A stretch of DNA of 64,000 bases from UBA6168 sp039819485 (GTDB lineage Bacteria > Bacteroidota > Bacteroidia > Chitinophagales > Saprospiraceae): the NCBI GenBank assembly GCA_039819485.1, contig JBCBRY010000002.1, positions 1-64,000 on the forward strand, read 5' to 3'. Under the pieces are notes generated by a model. The model did no database searches and was not told the DNA's origin. It saw nothing but the letters and a program-made list of their open reading frames with translations. Positions 9,133-20,900 of the stretch are shown piece by piece. Every line of letters begins with the position of its first letter. Within the stretch, counting starts at the first letter, position 1. The position numbers were made by a program, and so were the translations under genes.

Positions 9133-9256
9133 TAAACAGGGGTACAAAAATGACATTTTCCCTTTACCTGAAAAAGGTTCCCAAGGTTTGAAGACCAAAC
9201 ATTTGCCAAAATAAAAATGTCATTTTTCAATCTGACCTCATTTTATTCACCTGCTC
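9133..9256 (+). mobile_element. MITE-like element, copy B
   Basis: A decayed copy of the family. The left end TAAACAGGGGTACAAAAA and the right end TTATTCACCTGCTCA both carry several changes. The inner inverted repeat (AATGACATTTT against AAAATGTCATTTTT) and the middle CCAAACATTTGCCAAAATAA are well kept. Its right end is 17 bp before the ATG of permease 3, so any promoter or leader of that gene now includes repeat sequence. Confidence 0.65.
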
Positions 9257-9273
9257 ATCATAAACGACCTGCT

Positions 9274-11670
9274 ATGCTTTTCAGCTACTTAAAATTAGCC
9301 TTCCGCAATATTTCCCGCCAAAGGTTTTACGCCATCATCAACGTACTTGGACTGGCCATCGGGCTGGCCATTTGCCTGCTGATTTTGTTATTTGTCAAAG
9401 ATGAACTGAGCTTTGACAAACACCACTCAAATGCCGACCGCATTTACCGGGTCAACATGGTGTGGGGGCTACAGGATGGGGGCACTGAATCTCCCATCGG
9501 CCCTTATCGCCTGCAACCAGCCATGAAAACGGATTTCCCCGACCTGGAACAAATCGTCCGGTTCAGCCCGACTTACGGATCACTGGTTGAATACGGCGAT
9601 GTTTCTTATCAGGAAGAAGATATGTTCTTTGCGGATAAAGAAGCGTTCGATATTTTTGATTTTAACTTGATCGATGGTGACAAAAATACAGCCCTTGCCG
9701 AGCCGTTCACCATGGTTTTATCGGAGTCGACGGCCAAAAAATATTTTGGCAACGAAAATCCCATCGGCAAGACCCTGACCATTGACGAGGACAATGAAGT
9801 GGAAGTCACCGGTATTTTTGAGGACATGCCCTCCACCACACATTTTCATTCCGACGCATTCATTTCCATGGAAACGGGCAAATCGGTTTTCAATCAATTG
9901 GTATTAAACAATTGGGGCGAGGGCTGCTGCTATAATTATATATTGTTGAACGAGGGACAGACACCCGAGTCCGTTTCCGGCCGCATTCCGGATTTTTTAG
10001 AAAAAAACATGGGAGAAGGCGCGTCTGAACGAGTGGGCATGGCACTGCAGAAAATGACGGACATTCACCTGCACTCCAATTTACGCGGAGAAATTCAGGC
10101 CAACAGCGACATTCGATATATTTATATTTCATCGGCCATTGCTTTGTTCATTATTTTAATTGCATGCATTAATTATATGAATTTGGCGACGGCCCGCTCC
10201 ATTAAAAGAGCCACGGAAATCGGTGTACGGAAAACACTCGGCGCACCCCGTCAATCTTTGATTTACCAGTTTTTGAGCGAGTCGGTTTTGGTAGCCTTTT
10301 TTGCTTTACTGCTTGCATTTATTTTGGCCCAGGTCAGCATGCCGGCGTTCAATGCTTTCATGGAAAAAGACCTGAGCATGAACCCACTGAACAATCCGGA
10401 TATTTTCGGTTGGTTTTTTATCCTTACTTTATCGGTGGGCGTAATTGCAGGCAGTTACCCGGCATTTTATTTATCCTCATTTCAAATAAAAAAAGTTTTT
10501 CAGGAAAATTTCCGCCAGGGCAGCAGTGGTATTTTGCGAAAAGCATTGGTGGTTTTTCAATTTGCCATTTCCATCGTTTTAATCCTGGCGACAGTCGTGG
10601 TTTATAACCAATGGAATTTTTTACAAAACAAAGACCTGGGATTAAATAAAGAAAATTTAATCATGGTCCCCATTCCCGATCTGGGACAATACCAATCATT
10701 GAAAAACCAGTTGGCACAAAACCCCGACATATTATCCATCGGTGCCTCCAATAAAAGGTTGACCAGCCGTCTCAGCAGTAATCTCGGGTTCAAGGCCGAG
10801 CAGTATGAGCCCGACCCCGAAAGAAGGAGCAGCATCAAAATCGTCACGGTCGACCATGATTTTTTAAACACCCTTGAAGTCGACTTCAAAGAGGGCCGCG
10901 ATTTTTCCAAAGACATCGGCACCGACGACACTTCTGCATTTGTATTAAATCAGGCCGCCGTTGAAATGATCGGTTGGGACGAGCCGGTTGGTAAATGGCT
11001 TGAAACCAATGAATTTTATCAGGGTACCTGGCGGCCCCGTCGCGGAAACATCATCGGTGTCATCGACAATTACAACCACGAATCATTGTATACCGACATA
11101 GCGCCGGTCTGTTATTATGTTTCCAACTCTTGGCTCAATTGGATGACCTTGCGATTGAGCGGGAAAAACATGTCGTCCGTCATGGCGGACATAAAAGACA
11201 AATGGGTACAGTTCGGCTCCGAGGAATTATATGATTATTATTTTATGGACGACCGCATTGCGGAAATGTACCGCACCGAGGAGCGCTTTTTTACGCTATT
11301 TACCTTTTTTACCATATTGGCCATTTTCATTGCGGGACTGGGCATTTTAGGTTTGTCCGCATTTATGGCAGAGCAGCGAACCAAGGAAATCGGCGTGCGA
11401 AAAGTACTGGGCGCCACCACCGGCGACCTGGTTTATTTATTGTCAAAAGAATTTTCCATTCTCGTTTTAATCGGATTTATCATTGCGGCTCCGATCGGTT
11501 ATTATTTAATGAACAATTGGCTGCAGGATTTTACCTATCAAATTAATATAGGCTGGGCACCTTTTTTGATTGCCGGCGTTTTGGCATTGATGGTGGCATG
11601 GCTGACGTCAGGGTTCCAGTCGTTGAAAGCGGCACTGGCGAACCCGGTGGAAGCGTTGAAACATGAGTGA
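9274..11670 (+). CDS. MacB/FtsX-like ABC transporter permease (permease 3)
   Basis: A 798-residue double-FtsX permease. Seen in order: MLFSYLKLAFRNI start, first helix (INVLGLAIGLAICLLILLFV), periplasmic domain with FDKHHSNADRIYRVNM at its front, coupling loop ATEIGVRKTLGAPRQSLI, three helices, second periplasmic half starting after LRKALVVFQFAISIVLIL, loop RTKEIGVRKVLGATTGDLV, three final helices, and C-terminal NPVEALKHE. It is an inner-membrane protein that needs a partner ATPase, none of which is nearby. ATG 9274 was chosen because it aligns with all paralogues; the frame is open to 9217 but that part falls in the MITE-like repeat. The gene contains more AT-rich codons (TTA, ATT) than permeases 1 and 2. 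Substrate unknown. Confidence 0.9.
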   Translation: MLFSYLKLAFRNISRQRFYAIINVLGLAIGLAICLLILLFVKDELSFDKHHSNADRIYRVNMVWGLQDGGTESPIGPYRLQPAMKTDFPDLEQIVRFSPTYGSLVEYGDVSYQEEDMFFADKEAFDIFDFNLIDGDKNTALAEPFTMVLSESTAKKYFGNENPIGKTLTIDEDNEVEVTGIFEDMPSTTHFHSDAFISMETGKSVFNQLVLNNWGEGCCYNYILLNEGQTPESVSGRIPDFLEKNMGEGASERVGMALQKMTDIHLHSNLRGEIQANSDIRYIYISSAIALFIILIACINYMNLATARSIKRATEIGVRKTLGAPRQSLIYQFLSESVLVAFFALLLAFILAQVSMPAFNAFMEKDLSMNPLNNPDIFGWFFILTLSVGVIAGSYPAFYLSSFQIKKVFQENFRQGSSGILRKALVVFQFAISIVLILATVVVYNQWNFLQNKDLGLNKENLIMVPIPDLGQYQSLKNQLAQNPDILSIGASNKRLTSRLSSNLGFKAEQYEPDPERRSSIKIVTVDHDFLNTLEVDFKEGRDFSKDIGTDDTSAFVLNQAAVEMIGWDEPVGKWLETNEFYQGTWRPRRGNIIGVIDNYNHESLYTDIAPVCYYVSNSWLNWMTLRLSGKNMSSVMADIKDKWVQFGSEELYDYYFMDDRIAEMYRTEERFFTLFTFFTILAIFIAGLGILGLSAFMAEQRTKEIGVRKVLGATTGDLVYLLSKEFSILVLIGFIIAAPIGYYLMNNWLQDFTYQINIGWAPFLIAGVLALMVAWLTSGFQSLKAALANPVEALKHE

Positions 11671-11676
11671 TAAAAC

Positions 11677-11711
11677 AACCCGGGAGGTCATTTGAAATGA
11701 CCTCCCGGGTT
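11677..11711. terminator. Perfect palindrome between convergent genes
   Basis: AACCCGGGAGGTCATTT (11677-11693) and AAATGACCTCCCGGGTT (11695-11711) form a perfect 17-bp stem around a single G. It lies between the stop codons of permease 3 (+) and the dehydrogenase-like gene (-) and probably terminates both. Confidence 0.65.
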
Positions 11712-11720
11712 ATACCTCTG

Positions 11721-12863
11721 TCAGGACACCAATGGCACGTGCGGATACACCGCCCCCCTCTGCTGAAAAGACAAAATCTTTGGGTTCTGAATCACCCCGT
11801 CCTGGATTTCGATGGCCCTGCGGATGGTCTCGCTTTTTTGCCAGCTTTCCGGCCCGGCCATGACGATGGGCAGATAAGGCACCAGGCTGTTGGAGATTTC
11901 CCAGGAGGCACTGTCCCACAGATAGGAGGGCGTATGGTCGACGGCATAATAAAATACCTGGCCCACCTTGAACATCGGCTCCACAAAAGTGGTAGGTTTG
12001 GCAAAAGGAAAGCCCATCCCCTCGTCGCAACTCACGTCTACGATCAGGCAGCCCGATTTGAGCCGGTCTTCCTGTCCCTCGGGCACAAACATCAACGGGT
12101 GGTCGGTATCTTGCAAAATGCCGTTGACAATGATGTCCGCATCGGCCAGTTCCTCCACAAAAGGCAGGGACATCCGGTCGGGGCGCAGGGATACCAGTTC
12201 GCCGTTTTCGTTTTCATCAAAGTTGTAATAATTGACGCCCGACATTTGGTCGGCCACCAAAATATAATGGCGTTGGGTAAAAACGGTGATGTCCTGAACG
12301 CCCCGTGCCTGCAACGCCCGAATGGCTCCCCGGCTTACCGATCCAAAGCTGATGACCACCGCTTTGCGCTGTGGCCCGTAATGTCCGTCAGTGCCCGTCA
12401 GGTTCATGGCGTGCATGACGCCCGCATAACCAGCAATCTCATTGTTTTTATGGAAAATATGCATCTGCCAATCGCCGCGCTTGCTCCAGCGGTGCATGGC
12501 TTCCCATGCAATCAGCGTCAGTTTGCGGTCGATGGCCGTCTGGGTAATGTCCCGTTGCTGCACACAGTGCGGCCATCCCCAATGAATCGTCCCTTCTCGC
12601 ATCATGGCAAAATCGGCCTGGACGGGCTTGGCCAACAAGGCAATGTCGCACTGATCAAACAGCTCGGCACGGCTGGCCATCCCCCCGGTGCCGGTTTTGA
12701 TTTCCTCATCGGAAACCCCAAAAGGCAAACCATAATCTTTTTCAAAAACCAAGTGCCTTCTCACTTCCTCATCTATCCAGCTCAACTGGGCAGGGTGAAT
12801 AGGAACTCTTTTTTCCTGTTTTTTCTGGGAGGTGGCAAAAACGCCAACGGTAAGTAGGGACAT
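11721..12863 (-). CDS. AlaDH/PNT-family NAD(P)-dependent dehydrogenase (N5-carboxyethyl-ornithine synthase-like)
   Basis: A 380-residue soluble enzyme with the two-domain fold of alanine dehydrogenase, saccharopine dehydrogenase and N5-(carboxyethyl)ornithine synthase. The N-terminal domain has the family's KRVPIHPAQ segment (residues 18-26) and ALLAKPV, the usual substrate-binding region. A Rossmann segment follows near 168-190 (KAVVISFGSVSRGAIRALQARG). Family members oxidise or form a C-N bond between an amino acid and a keto acid with NAD(P)H. The exact substrate cannot be told from the sequence; the long W-rich loops (HWGWPH, WEAMHRW) resemble the carboxyethyl-ornithine branch more than alanine dehydrogenase, but this is a judgement from memory. 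The first nine residues mimic a start to a Rossmann strand (MSLLTVGVFA), so the start is sound. It is a single gene whose stop abuts a bidirectional terminator. Confidence 0.75.
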   Translation of the reverse strand: MSLLTVGVFATSQKKQEKRVPIHPAQLSWIDEEVRRHLVFEKDYGLPFGVSDEEIKTGTGGMASRAELFDQCDIALLAKPVQADFAMMREGTIHWGWPHCVQQRDITQTAIDRKLTLIAWEAMHRWSKRGDWQMHIFHKNNEIAGYAGVMHAMNLTGTDGHYGPQRKAVVISFGSVSRGAIRALQARGVQDITVFTQRHYILVADQMSGVNYYNFDENENGELVSLRPDRMSLPFVEELADADIIVNGILQDTDHPLMFVPEGQEDRLKSGCLIVDVSCDEGMGFPFAKPTTFVEPMFKVGQVFYYAVDHTPSYLWDSASWEISNSLVPYLPIVMAGPESWQKSETIRRAIEIQDGVIQNPKILSFQQRGAVYPHVPLVS

Positions 12864-12912
12864 CTTTTTTTGTTTTGATTTTCAATTTGGCCGAAAGTAC
12901 AAAATGTAACAG

Positions 12913-14446
<1,534 letters not shown>

Positions 14447-14466
14447 ATCAGAGTGGCCTTCGCCAG

Positions 14467-15675
14467 TTATATTTTTTTTGGTGAAATCAGATTGTTGGGC
14501 GAGGTCTTTTCCGGCTCCAACATCCCCAACCTTTCCATGATTACTTCCCTTGCATACTGTTCGACATCTGGCCAGTTTTTGTCTACTCTTTCCTGTCCAA
14601 AATCCACCTCATTCAATACATTGACCAGTTTCACGCCAGCTAAAAAAAGCATATAAAGCTGCAGCCGTCTGGCATCATTGACGTCTTCTCTTTTCAAACT
14701 CAAATCGTGGAACAATCGGCTCACCCGTGCCAGCCAACGGTTGTTTTCCTGTTTCTCGTCGAGGTGTTTGAGAAAAAAATCTTCGAACTGGTTGTAGCCG
14801 ATCACTTCAAATCGACGCGCATTTCCCCTCGACTCCTTGAGCATCATATCGCCGATGGCCGACTGCCAGTCCCGGTACAGCCAACACTCCCGGCGGGAAA
14901 GTGCATAGATGCAGGACCGCCGTTCTTTTTTGATGGTTTCCGTTAAATCCACCTCTTCCAAATCGGCATGGGTGATCATTACCTTGGCCACCTTTTCCAA
15001 TAATTCCAGTTGTTCTTTTTCAGGCAATCCATAAGCATAAACGACGGGCGGTTCGACATCTGCCTTGTTTTTATTTTTATTGTGATCGGCCACTTTTCCA
15101 TTATAGGCCGAAATTTCTTCCATGATTTTTTTCCGGATTTCGCGCACGATCTTTTCGGTCCGTTTATCGTCAAACATTTCTTTTGGCAGCTCCCACTTTT
15201 CAGCCAAAAAATAGACGCGAATTTTGCCCAATCTTTCATTCAGTTTTTTATTGCGGGACAAAACCGATTCGAATTCGGATAAGGCATTATTTATTTTTTC
15301 ATGGTCAAACCGGTCATGCACTTCAATCCCCGAATGGTCCCTCTCAGCAGCACGCATCCACCCCAGAATGGCACACAGCCGATATAAAGTACTCCGAAAT
15401 TTATACTGGACAAATTCATTTTGCGGGGCACGGCGATTGAGGAAGCGGGCATCGTTTTCAAATATTTCTTTTAAACGGTAAACAAACGACATCGTCTCCA
15501 TCAGCAATGGATCGGCGTACATCTTGGCGGTATCCATCTGGGCCTGTTTGGTTTTGTGGGCCTCCCATGCACGGTTGCCGTAATAGGTGACCAGAAAAGT
15601 GACCAACGCTACCAAATGAGGGAGCCATTCCTTTATCGCTGGCCAGATTTCTCCGAATAAAAAATAAGTCTTCAT
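14467..15675 (-). CDS. Membrane-anchored hypothetical protein
   Basis: A 402-residue protein I cannot assign. It has a single N-terminal helix (WLPHLVALVTFLVTYYGNRAW, about residues 17-37) followed by a long, highly charged, mostly helical cytoplasmic part. WEAHKTKQAQMDTAKMYADPLL after the helix, and several R/E-rich stretches, suggest coiled coil. There is no enzyme motif, nucleotide-binding loop or repeat. The pattern of one anchor, an A-x-M-Y-x-DP-L segment and a helical body recalls uncharacterised proteins often annotated only as hypothetical. It is followed after 20 bp by the GH63-like gene, so they may be co-transcribed, and preceded by the Fpg-like gene after 79 bp on the same strand. 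Confidence 0.6.
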   Translation of the reverse strand: MKTYFLFGEIWPAIKEWLPHLVALVTFLVTYYGNRAWEAHKTKQAQMDTAKMYADPLLMETMSFVYRLKEIFENDARFLNRRAPQNEFVQYKFRSTLYRLCAILGWMRAAERDHSGIEVHDRFDHEKINNALSEFESVLSRNKKLNERLGKIRVYFLAEKWELPKEMFDDKRTEKIVREIRKKIMEEISAYNGKVADHNKNKNKADVEPPVVYAYGLPEKEQLELLEKVAKVMITHADLEEVDLTETIKKERRSCIYALSRRECWLYRDWQSAIGDMMLKESRGNARRFEVIGYNQFEDFFLKHLDEKQENNRWLARVSRLFHDLSLKREDVNDARRLQLYMLFLAGVKLVNVLNEVDFGQERVDKNWPDVEQYAREVIMERLGMLEPEKTSPNNLISPKKI

Positions 15676-15754
15676 TCTAAAAGGGGGTGTTTGAGGACAA
15701 TGTACGGAAAGTAAAATAAATTAAGAAAAACGCGAATGAAGCTATTCCAAATTG

Positions 15755-16543
15755 CTAATATCTCTTCTGCCAGCCATTGGCAAAATAGGTCGTCCGCCCG
15801 CCGATGGTAGCGGTTTCTATTTTGTTTTTTCCGTCGGGTGCGAGGTGGCCCTCCACTCGCCACTGCCAGAACCAATCGTCAGGATATGCTTTGTAATAAG
15901 GACGTTCGTTCACGGCCCGGACTAATATTTCCTGCATTTTATTAAATATTTCTATTTTCTTTTTTTTCGGTATTTTATTTACGCGGGATGCAGGATGAAC
16001 ACGGCATTGGTAGCAGGTTTCGTCGACGTACAAGTTGCCCATGCCAGCCAGGTATTTTTGATTTAATAAAAATCCTTTTAACGTACTTTTTTTATCTTTT
16101 GTAAAATTTAAAAACTGTGCTTCTGTAATTTCCAGTGCATCGGGCCCCAATTTTTTTTCCGCAATAAATCCAGCTAAATTTTCTACGTAACAAATCCTCG
16201 CAAATTTCCGGGGGCAGTCAAAACCCAGTTTATTGCCGTTGTCAAAATGAAAAACAAAACGTTCGTGTTTGGGCCGTTCCATTGCATCGCTGTAATATTT
16301 AAAATCGCCTGTCATGCCAAAATGAAACAAAACATGTTCTTCATTGTCCATTTTCCCGAACATATATTTTCCCCGCCGGTAAGTACTAATGAAAGTGCGG
16401 CCCGTTAATTTTTCGGCAAAGTCTTCTGCCCTGACATTCCGGAAGATCTTATCGTCATGAATGACCACTTCCGCAATACGTTGATGGAGGGAAGTTTCTT
16501 CAAAATATTTTTTAAAGGTGTTGACTTCGGGCAGTTCAGGCAT
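15755..16543 (-). CDS. Fpg/Nei family DNA glycosylase with no zinc-finger cysteines
   Basis: A 262-residue base-excision repair glycosylase/AP lyase of the Fpg/Nei family. The N-terminus is MPELPEV, giving the catalytic Pro2 and Glu3. A conserved Lys follows in YRRGKYMFGK (near 57-60), and the helix-two-turn-helix is clear in LNQKYLAGMGNLYVDETCYQ (about 160-185). The usual C-terminal zinc finger has four cysteines; here the region reads WQWRVEGHLAPDGKNKIETA then TIGGRTTYFANGWQ, keeping the beta-hairpin GGRTTYF core but none of the cysteines. This matches the zincless-finger design known from NEIL1 and some Fpg homologues. Start 16543 is fixed by the catalytic Pro2; the frame is open to 16684, where it enters a MITE-like repeat. 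It probably removes oxidised bases. Confidence 0.88.
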   Translation of the reverse strand: MPELPEVNTFKKYFEETSLHQRIAEVVIHDDKIFRNVRAEDFAEKLTGRTFISTYRRGKYMFGKMDNEEHVLFHFGMTGDFKYYSDAMERPKHERFVFHFDNGNKLGFDCPRKFARICYVENLAGFIAEKKLGPDALEITEAQFLNFTKDKKSTLKGFLLNQKYLAGMGNLYVDETCYQCRVHPASRVNKIPKKKKIEIFNKMQEILVRAVNERPYYKAYPDDWFWQWRVEGHLAPDGKNKIETATIGGRTTYFANGWQKRY

Positions 16544-16612
16544 CGTTTTTTGCTTATTTTTTTTATTAGAAGTTGCGAACGATAACAGGTGGGGAAATGA
16601 ATGGTTCATACT

Positions 16613-16739
16613 GAAGTAGCTGTTCAAAAAAATGACCCTTTTCCTTTCTCTGAAACAGCGTTTTAAACTATGGAAACCAAGCATTTGCCAAAATATAAAG
16701 TGTCTTTTTTAGCACTCCTTACATTTGATCACCTGCTTA
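16613..16739 (+). mobile_element. MITE-like element, copy C
   Basis: Left end GAAGTAGCTGTTCAAAAA (diverged), right end TTTGATCACCTGCTTA (well kept). The inner inverted repeat is slightly diverged (AATGACCCTTTT against AAAGTGTCTTTTTT). It lies between the divergent Fpg-like and esterase genes, so it may carry part of either promoter. Confidence 0.7.
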
Positions 16740-16834
16740 ATACATATCCGTCAATAAAGGATATTAATGACCGCCTAACGACATGGCAACTTACTATTGA
16801 TCGCTACTTTTGGCGCTCACCAACATTCATTTTT

Positions 16835-17833
16835 ATGCATCGATTTTTACTCCTTTTTCTGGCCGTGGCCTCCCTGCCCATATTTTCAAACGGACAAACT
16901 ACCGGCAGTTTCCAGCTCAACATCCAATTCCCGCAGGCGGACTACAACGAAAACCGAAACCTCTATTTTTATGTGCCCGAAGATTACGACCCCAACAACG
17001 CTTACAAACTGCTCGTCGGGTTTCGTGGCGGCCCCAACTCCAATGCCGGACAGTTCCGGGACCAGCTCCAACCTTTATCGGACAGCTTAAATGCCATTAT
17101 TCTCTGCCCCGAAAACGAAGCACATTTTTGGGACGAAGAAGGTCGCACCAAACTATTGTTCCAATATTCCGTCGACACGGCAATGGCTTTGTACAACATC
17201 GACCCCGACTTTATTTACCTGACCGGCCTCTCCTATGGTGGCCGCCACGCCGTCATTGTGGCCATGGATACCGACGATGGACCAATCCCGAATTTGCGGG
17301 GCGTCATCCCTTTTGCGGCAGGAGCTGACTCGCATTTACAGCCCAACTACGACAGTGCAGGAGCATTTCCCCCTGCTTGTATCTGCATTGGCTTATCAGA
17401 TAGTAACACCTTTATCAATGTGGCCAATTCACTGCACAATGACCTGCAAAGCAACGGTGGCGCCTCCTTTTTAAATGAAATTCCTGGTGTGGGCCACACT
17501 GTCGCATTTCCTTCTTTTCCTGCGGAAATGATGGAGTGCCTTGAATTTATTGAAGCGCAGTATGAAGTGAACAATGTCAACAATTTTCCAGAAATCAATA
17601 ATGAAATATTGGTGTATCCTAATCCTTCCAACGGAACCATTTATTTTTCTATTTTAAATCATTCCGGGAAAATAAAGGAAATAAAGTTGTTCAATTATTT
17701 GGGTCAATTTATTAAAAACCTACCTGTAGAAAAAAGGGAAATCAATCAGGAGGACTTACCAGAAGGTGGGGTCTTATATTTATCCGTTTTGACGGAAGAA
17801 GGGATCATCACTAAAAAGATAATTTTGAATTAG
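16835..17833 (+). CDS. Secreted alpha/beta-hydrolase (esterase-like) with T9SS type A sorting domain
   Basis: A 332-residue exported hydrolase. Residues 1-20 form a signal peptide (FLLLFLAVASLPIFSNG, then Q). The catalytic domain resembles the polyhydroxybutyrate-depolymerase/feruloyl-esterase group: LYFYVPEDYDPNNAYKLLVG at the front, then the nucleophile elbow LTGLSYGGRHA (Ser in G-L-S-Y-G) near residue 133, and a late His in PGVGHTVAFP as the probable third member of the triad. Residues from about 258 (EILVYPNPSNGTIYFSI) to the end (GIITKKIILN) form a T9SS type A C-terminal domain, so the enzyme is exported through the T9SS and anchored or released at the surface. The start is ATG 16835, directly before the signal peptide; the longer frame to 16670 lies in repeat DNA. 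Substrate unknown. Confidence 0.85.
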   Translation: MHRFLLLFLAVASLPIFSNGQTTGSFQLNIQFPQADYNENRNLYFYVPEDYDPNNAYKLLVGFRGGPNSNAGQFRDQLQPLSDSLNAIILCPENEAHFWDEEGRTKLLFQYSVDTAMALYNIDPDFIYLTGLSYGGRHAVIVAMDTDDGPIPNLRGVIPFAAGADSHLQPNYDSAGAFPPACICIGLSDSNTFINVANSLHNDLQSNGGASFLNEIPGVGHTVAFPSFPAEMMECLEFIEAQYEVNNVNNFPEINNEILVYPNPSNGTIYFSILNHSGKIKEIKLFNYLGQFIKNLPVEKREINQEDLPEGGVLYLSVLTEEGIITKKIILN

Positions 17834-17898
17834 GGGCTACAACTAAACTTATTTTGATTTGGAAGAACATCGAAGCCCTCCTTTAAAACCTCTTTTAC

Positions 17899-17939
17899 AA
17901 ACCTGAGCCATCGTACGCAATGTACGATGGCTCAGGTTT
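17899..17939. terminator. Perfect 18-bp hairpin between convergent genes
   Basis: AAACCTGAGCCATCGTAC (17899-17916) pairs with GTACGATGGCTCAGGTTT (17922-17939), loop GCAAT. It lies between the esterase (+) and the macroglobulin fusion gene (-) and probably terminates both. Confidence 0.65.
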
Positions 17940-17980
17940 GTCCTTTCCCATCAATTGAGCTGGTTTAGCTTCTATATTGC

Positions 17981-20900
17981 TCAATTCCCAACCTCTACTC
18001 TCCCCGGTTTATCCCATACCACGGCGTCATTTTCATAATAGAGGTAGGCCGATGAAGCCGGCGCCTCAAACGTTCCGGGAATTTCTGCCTTTAAGTCGAG
18101 GTGGATGTTTTTGGTTGCCTGCCCTTCCAGGTGGCGGAAATAAAATACAATTCGATCCTCGCTGATCTCGTAGAAATCGAACAGGTTCCGTTCCTGCATT
18201 TCTTTTACCTGCCAGGGCTGTACACCAAGGCCTGCCGGTAGCCCAACGATCGCAATCGGGTTGAAAACGACGTCTTCCTTTTGATTGGTGATCGTGGTGG
18301 TCAGCCGAACGGTTTCACCCATTTTTACGGCAGACATCGGTCGGTCAGCAGCAACAGGAGAATCGCTACTGACCAACCGGGTATTCAGTTTCAAGGCGCA
18401 GTCGGGGTTGCTGGCTGGCTGGCGGGTGTGGTAACTGACGGACAGGTCGTAAGGTGGGGTATTTTTGCGGTCGGCAAATTTCACCTTTACCTGATTTTTT
18501 CCTTCGGTAAAATAATCAGCCAGGCCGGCAAAAACAACCGGTTCATTTTTGTTGGCCGGAATGGTTTGCTCAGCAACTGTTTGTCCATTCACAACAATCG
18601 CTACCGGCCCGACATCCGTTCTTGCGGCGGTATTTTCTGCATGTTTCACCAAAGCCTTCAATGCCAGAACAGTTGCTTGTGTGCTGCCAAAACCATAATG
18701 CGTTTTAGAGGAAGCGAGGTAATCGACCGCACGGCTGACGAGCTGAGTCGGCGTCCATTTCCCATCTTCAGCAATCTGCAATTCCGGTGCTTTCAAAAAG
18801 GCCAGTACCGCCAGGCTCGTTGTTTCGACTGCGAGGTTTTTGCCTTTGGAGCGCGTCATGCTGTGGGTCAGTCCGGTCCAACTACCGTCTTTGGCTTGTA
18901 GCTCCGCCAGTTGAGCGAGCAATTGGCCGGCACGTCCATCGTTCTGGTTGATCAGGATATTGGCGGCCAGGGCCAGGAGGTATGGATCTTGGGAGGTGTT
19001 GGCGGCTTTAAGTGTTTTTTCGATCTCTGGTTTGACCTGGTCACCAAAACCGGCTTCCGTCATCGCCCAGTTGATATAGGCATCGGCAATGGGGCTTTTT
19101 CGCTTCCACGAGTGCAGTCCTCTGCGGTCACTTTTCCAGCTACCCTGTCCATCCCGACGGGTCAGCAACCATTTGGCCGTCCGGTCAATCAGCGACTGCT
19201 CGACCGGATATACTTTTTTCATGTCGACAAATTGCAGCAGGCCGTAGGCCGTCAGTGCTTCGTGCCCCGGAGGGTTGCCAAACCAATCGAAGCCACCGTC
19301 GGGCACCTCAAATGTTTTCAGCCGGTTGTAGCCATGTTCAAGGTGGTTGTTGGTTTGTTTTACCAACTCCGGGTTGGTGTGGCCGGTTTTATCTAAAAGA
19401 TTCATTACCAGCACATTGGGGTAATTACTGCTGGAGGTCTGCTCAAAGCAGCCACCGGGTTGCCGGATTATTTTTTCCAGGCCGGAAGTCAGCTCGCTGA
19501 GGATGGAAGGATAGACGGTAAAAGTTGCACTGAGGCTATTTTCGACAGGGTCGTTCACCTCTGCGGCAAAGGATTGCTGCGGCTGATTTCCGCTGAAGAC
19601 CTGATGCACCGGAAAACCACGCGGCTGTACTTTTACCGGTTTTGTAAAAGCATCCTTTCGCCCAGCAGCTTCGAAGTTCACTGTCAGGTCACCTGATTGA
19701 GCTTCAAAACCAATTTTAAAAGTTGGAAAAACCGTTCTGGTTTCGCCTGCCTCCAAGGAGATGCCTGCCGGCATTTGGGTCTCCAATGAAAACCCTTCCG
19801 GCGTCTTGATCTGCAAGGTGCCATCCAGTTGTTGGGCCGTGTGGTTCATGAGGGTCAACGGCAAAACGAGTTGGTCACCAGAAAGCAGGTGAGTGGGTAT
19901 TTTTACATCCATCCCAAACGGGAGCTGGGTGTAAAATCGCTGTGTGCCACGCCCAACGCCACCGTCCATCCCCAACCCTTCCACGGTTGCTTCGAATGTC
20001 GTAATGGCATCTGTACAATAGAACTCGACTGTGGCAATGCCGTTGCGGTCAGTGACCAGGTCGGGTTTCCAGAAGACCGTTTTACGGAAATCGGTGCGTT
20101 GGTGGCTGGCGGCTGGTTGCTCTCTTTCGACCTCGTATTTGGGTGCATAGAACTGACGGGGCAAATGGAAATCATAAGTAACATTGTAGCCCGGTGCCGC
20201 TACATTATCAAAGTTAAAACGCGGCTGGTTGGGGAAATTCGTGTTCAATTTTAATTTCTTTCCGATCTGCCCGTCGACATTCACCTGGGCAGCCATGTCA
20301 AAGTCAAGGTCCTCGTTGGGTTCTTTTTTTTCTGAAAGAGCAAAAGGTGTCGGTCTCAATATTCGGGCGTCCATTTTTCCTCGGTTCCCCTGTCCCCGAA
20401 TGTTTGCCGGTACACGGCCACCTAATTCCGCTTCATTGGCAAATGCGGCGGGCGTACCACCCAATTGTACCGACTCTAATTCTTCGATGCTTTGAGCGGG
20501 AATAGCTGTATTGCCGAATACCCTGACGCCGTCAATGTAGAAATCAGTGCCATTAGCGCGCGAACCTCGGATCTTGATTTGATCATCTAAGGGTTTTGCA
20601 CCTGCTCCGAGGGAGGCCAGTTCGTTGACATTTCGGGTGGGAAGGCTTTTGATTTTCTCTGAGACAGTCCTATCCTGTGCCTGCTGCCGCTGTGACAATT
20701 GTTGGTCAAGGCCGCCGAATCCGATGCTTGAGGCCTGGCCCTTGAGCGCCAGTTGTGAGGAGAGTTCTTTCCGTTTTTTATTTTTCTTTTTTTTCTGCCT
20801 TTTTTTTGCGGGCAGAATAACGGTTTCGCTACTGAATACTTTCCCCTGGGTGGTCTCATCCTTACTGACCAAAGGCTTCTGGTATCGAACCACAATTTCT

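Noticed and set aside
11667..12857. A 396-residue frame on the + strand opposite the dehydrogenase-like gene
   Set aside because: It is the antisense of a clear enzyme gene, contains no family features, and starts within the permease stop.
16544..16684. Extended N-terminus of the Fpg-like protein
   Set aside because: Fpg/Nei enzymes need Pro at position 2, which fixes the start at 16543; the extension is partly MITE-like repeat.
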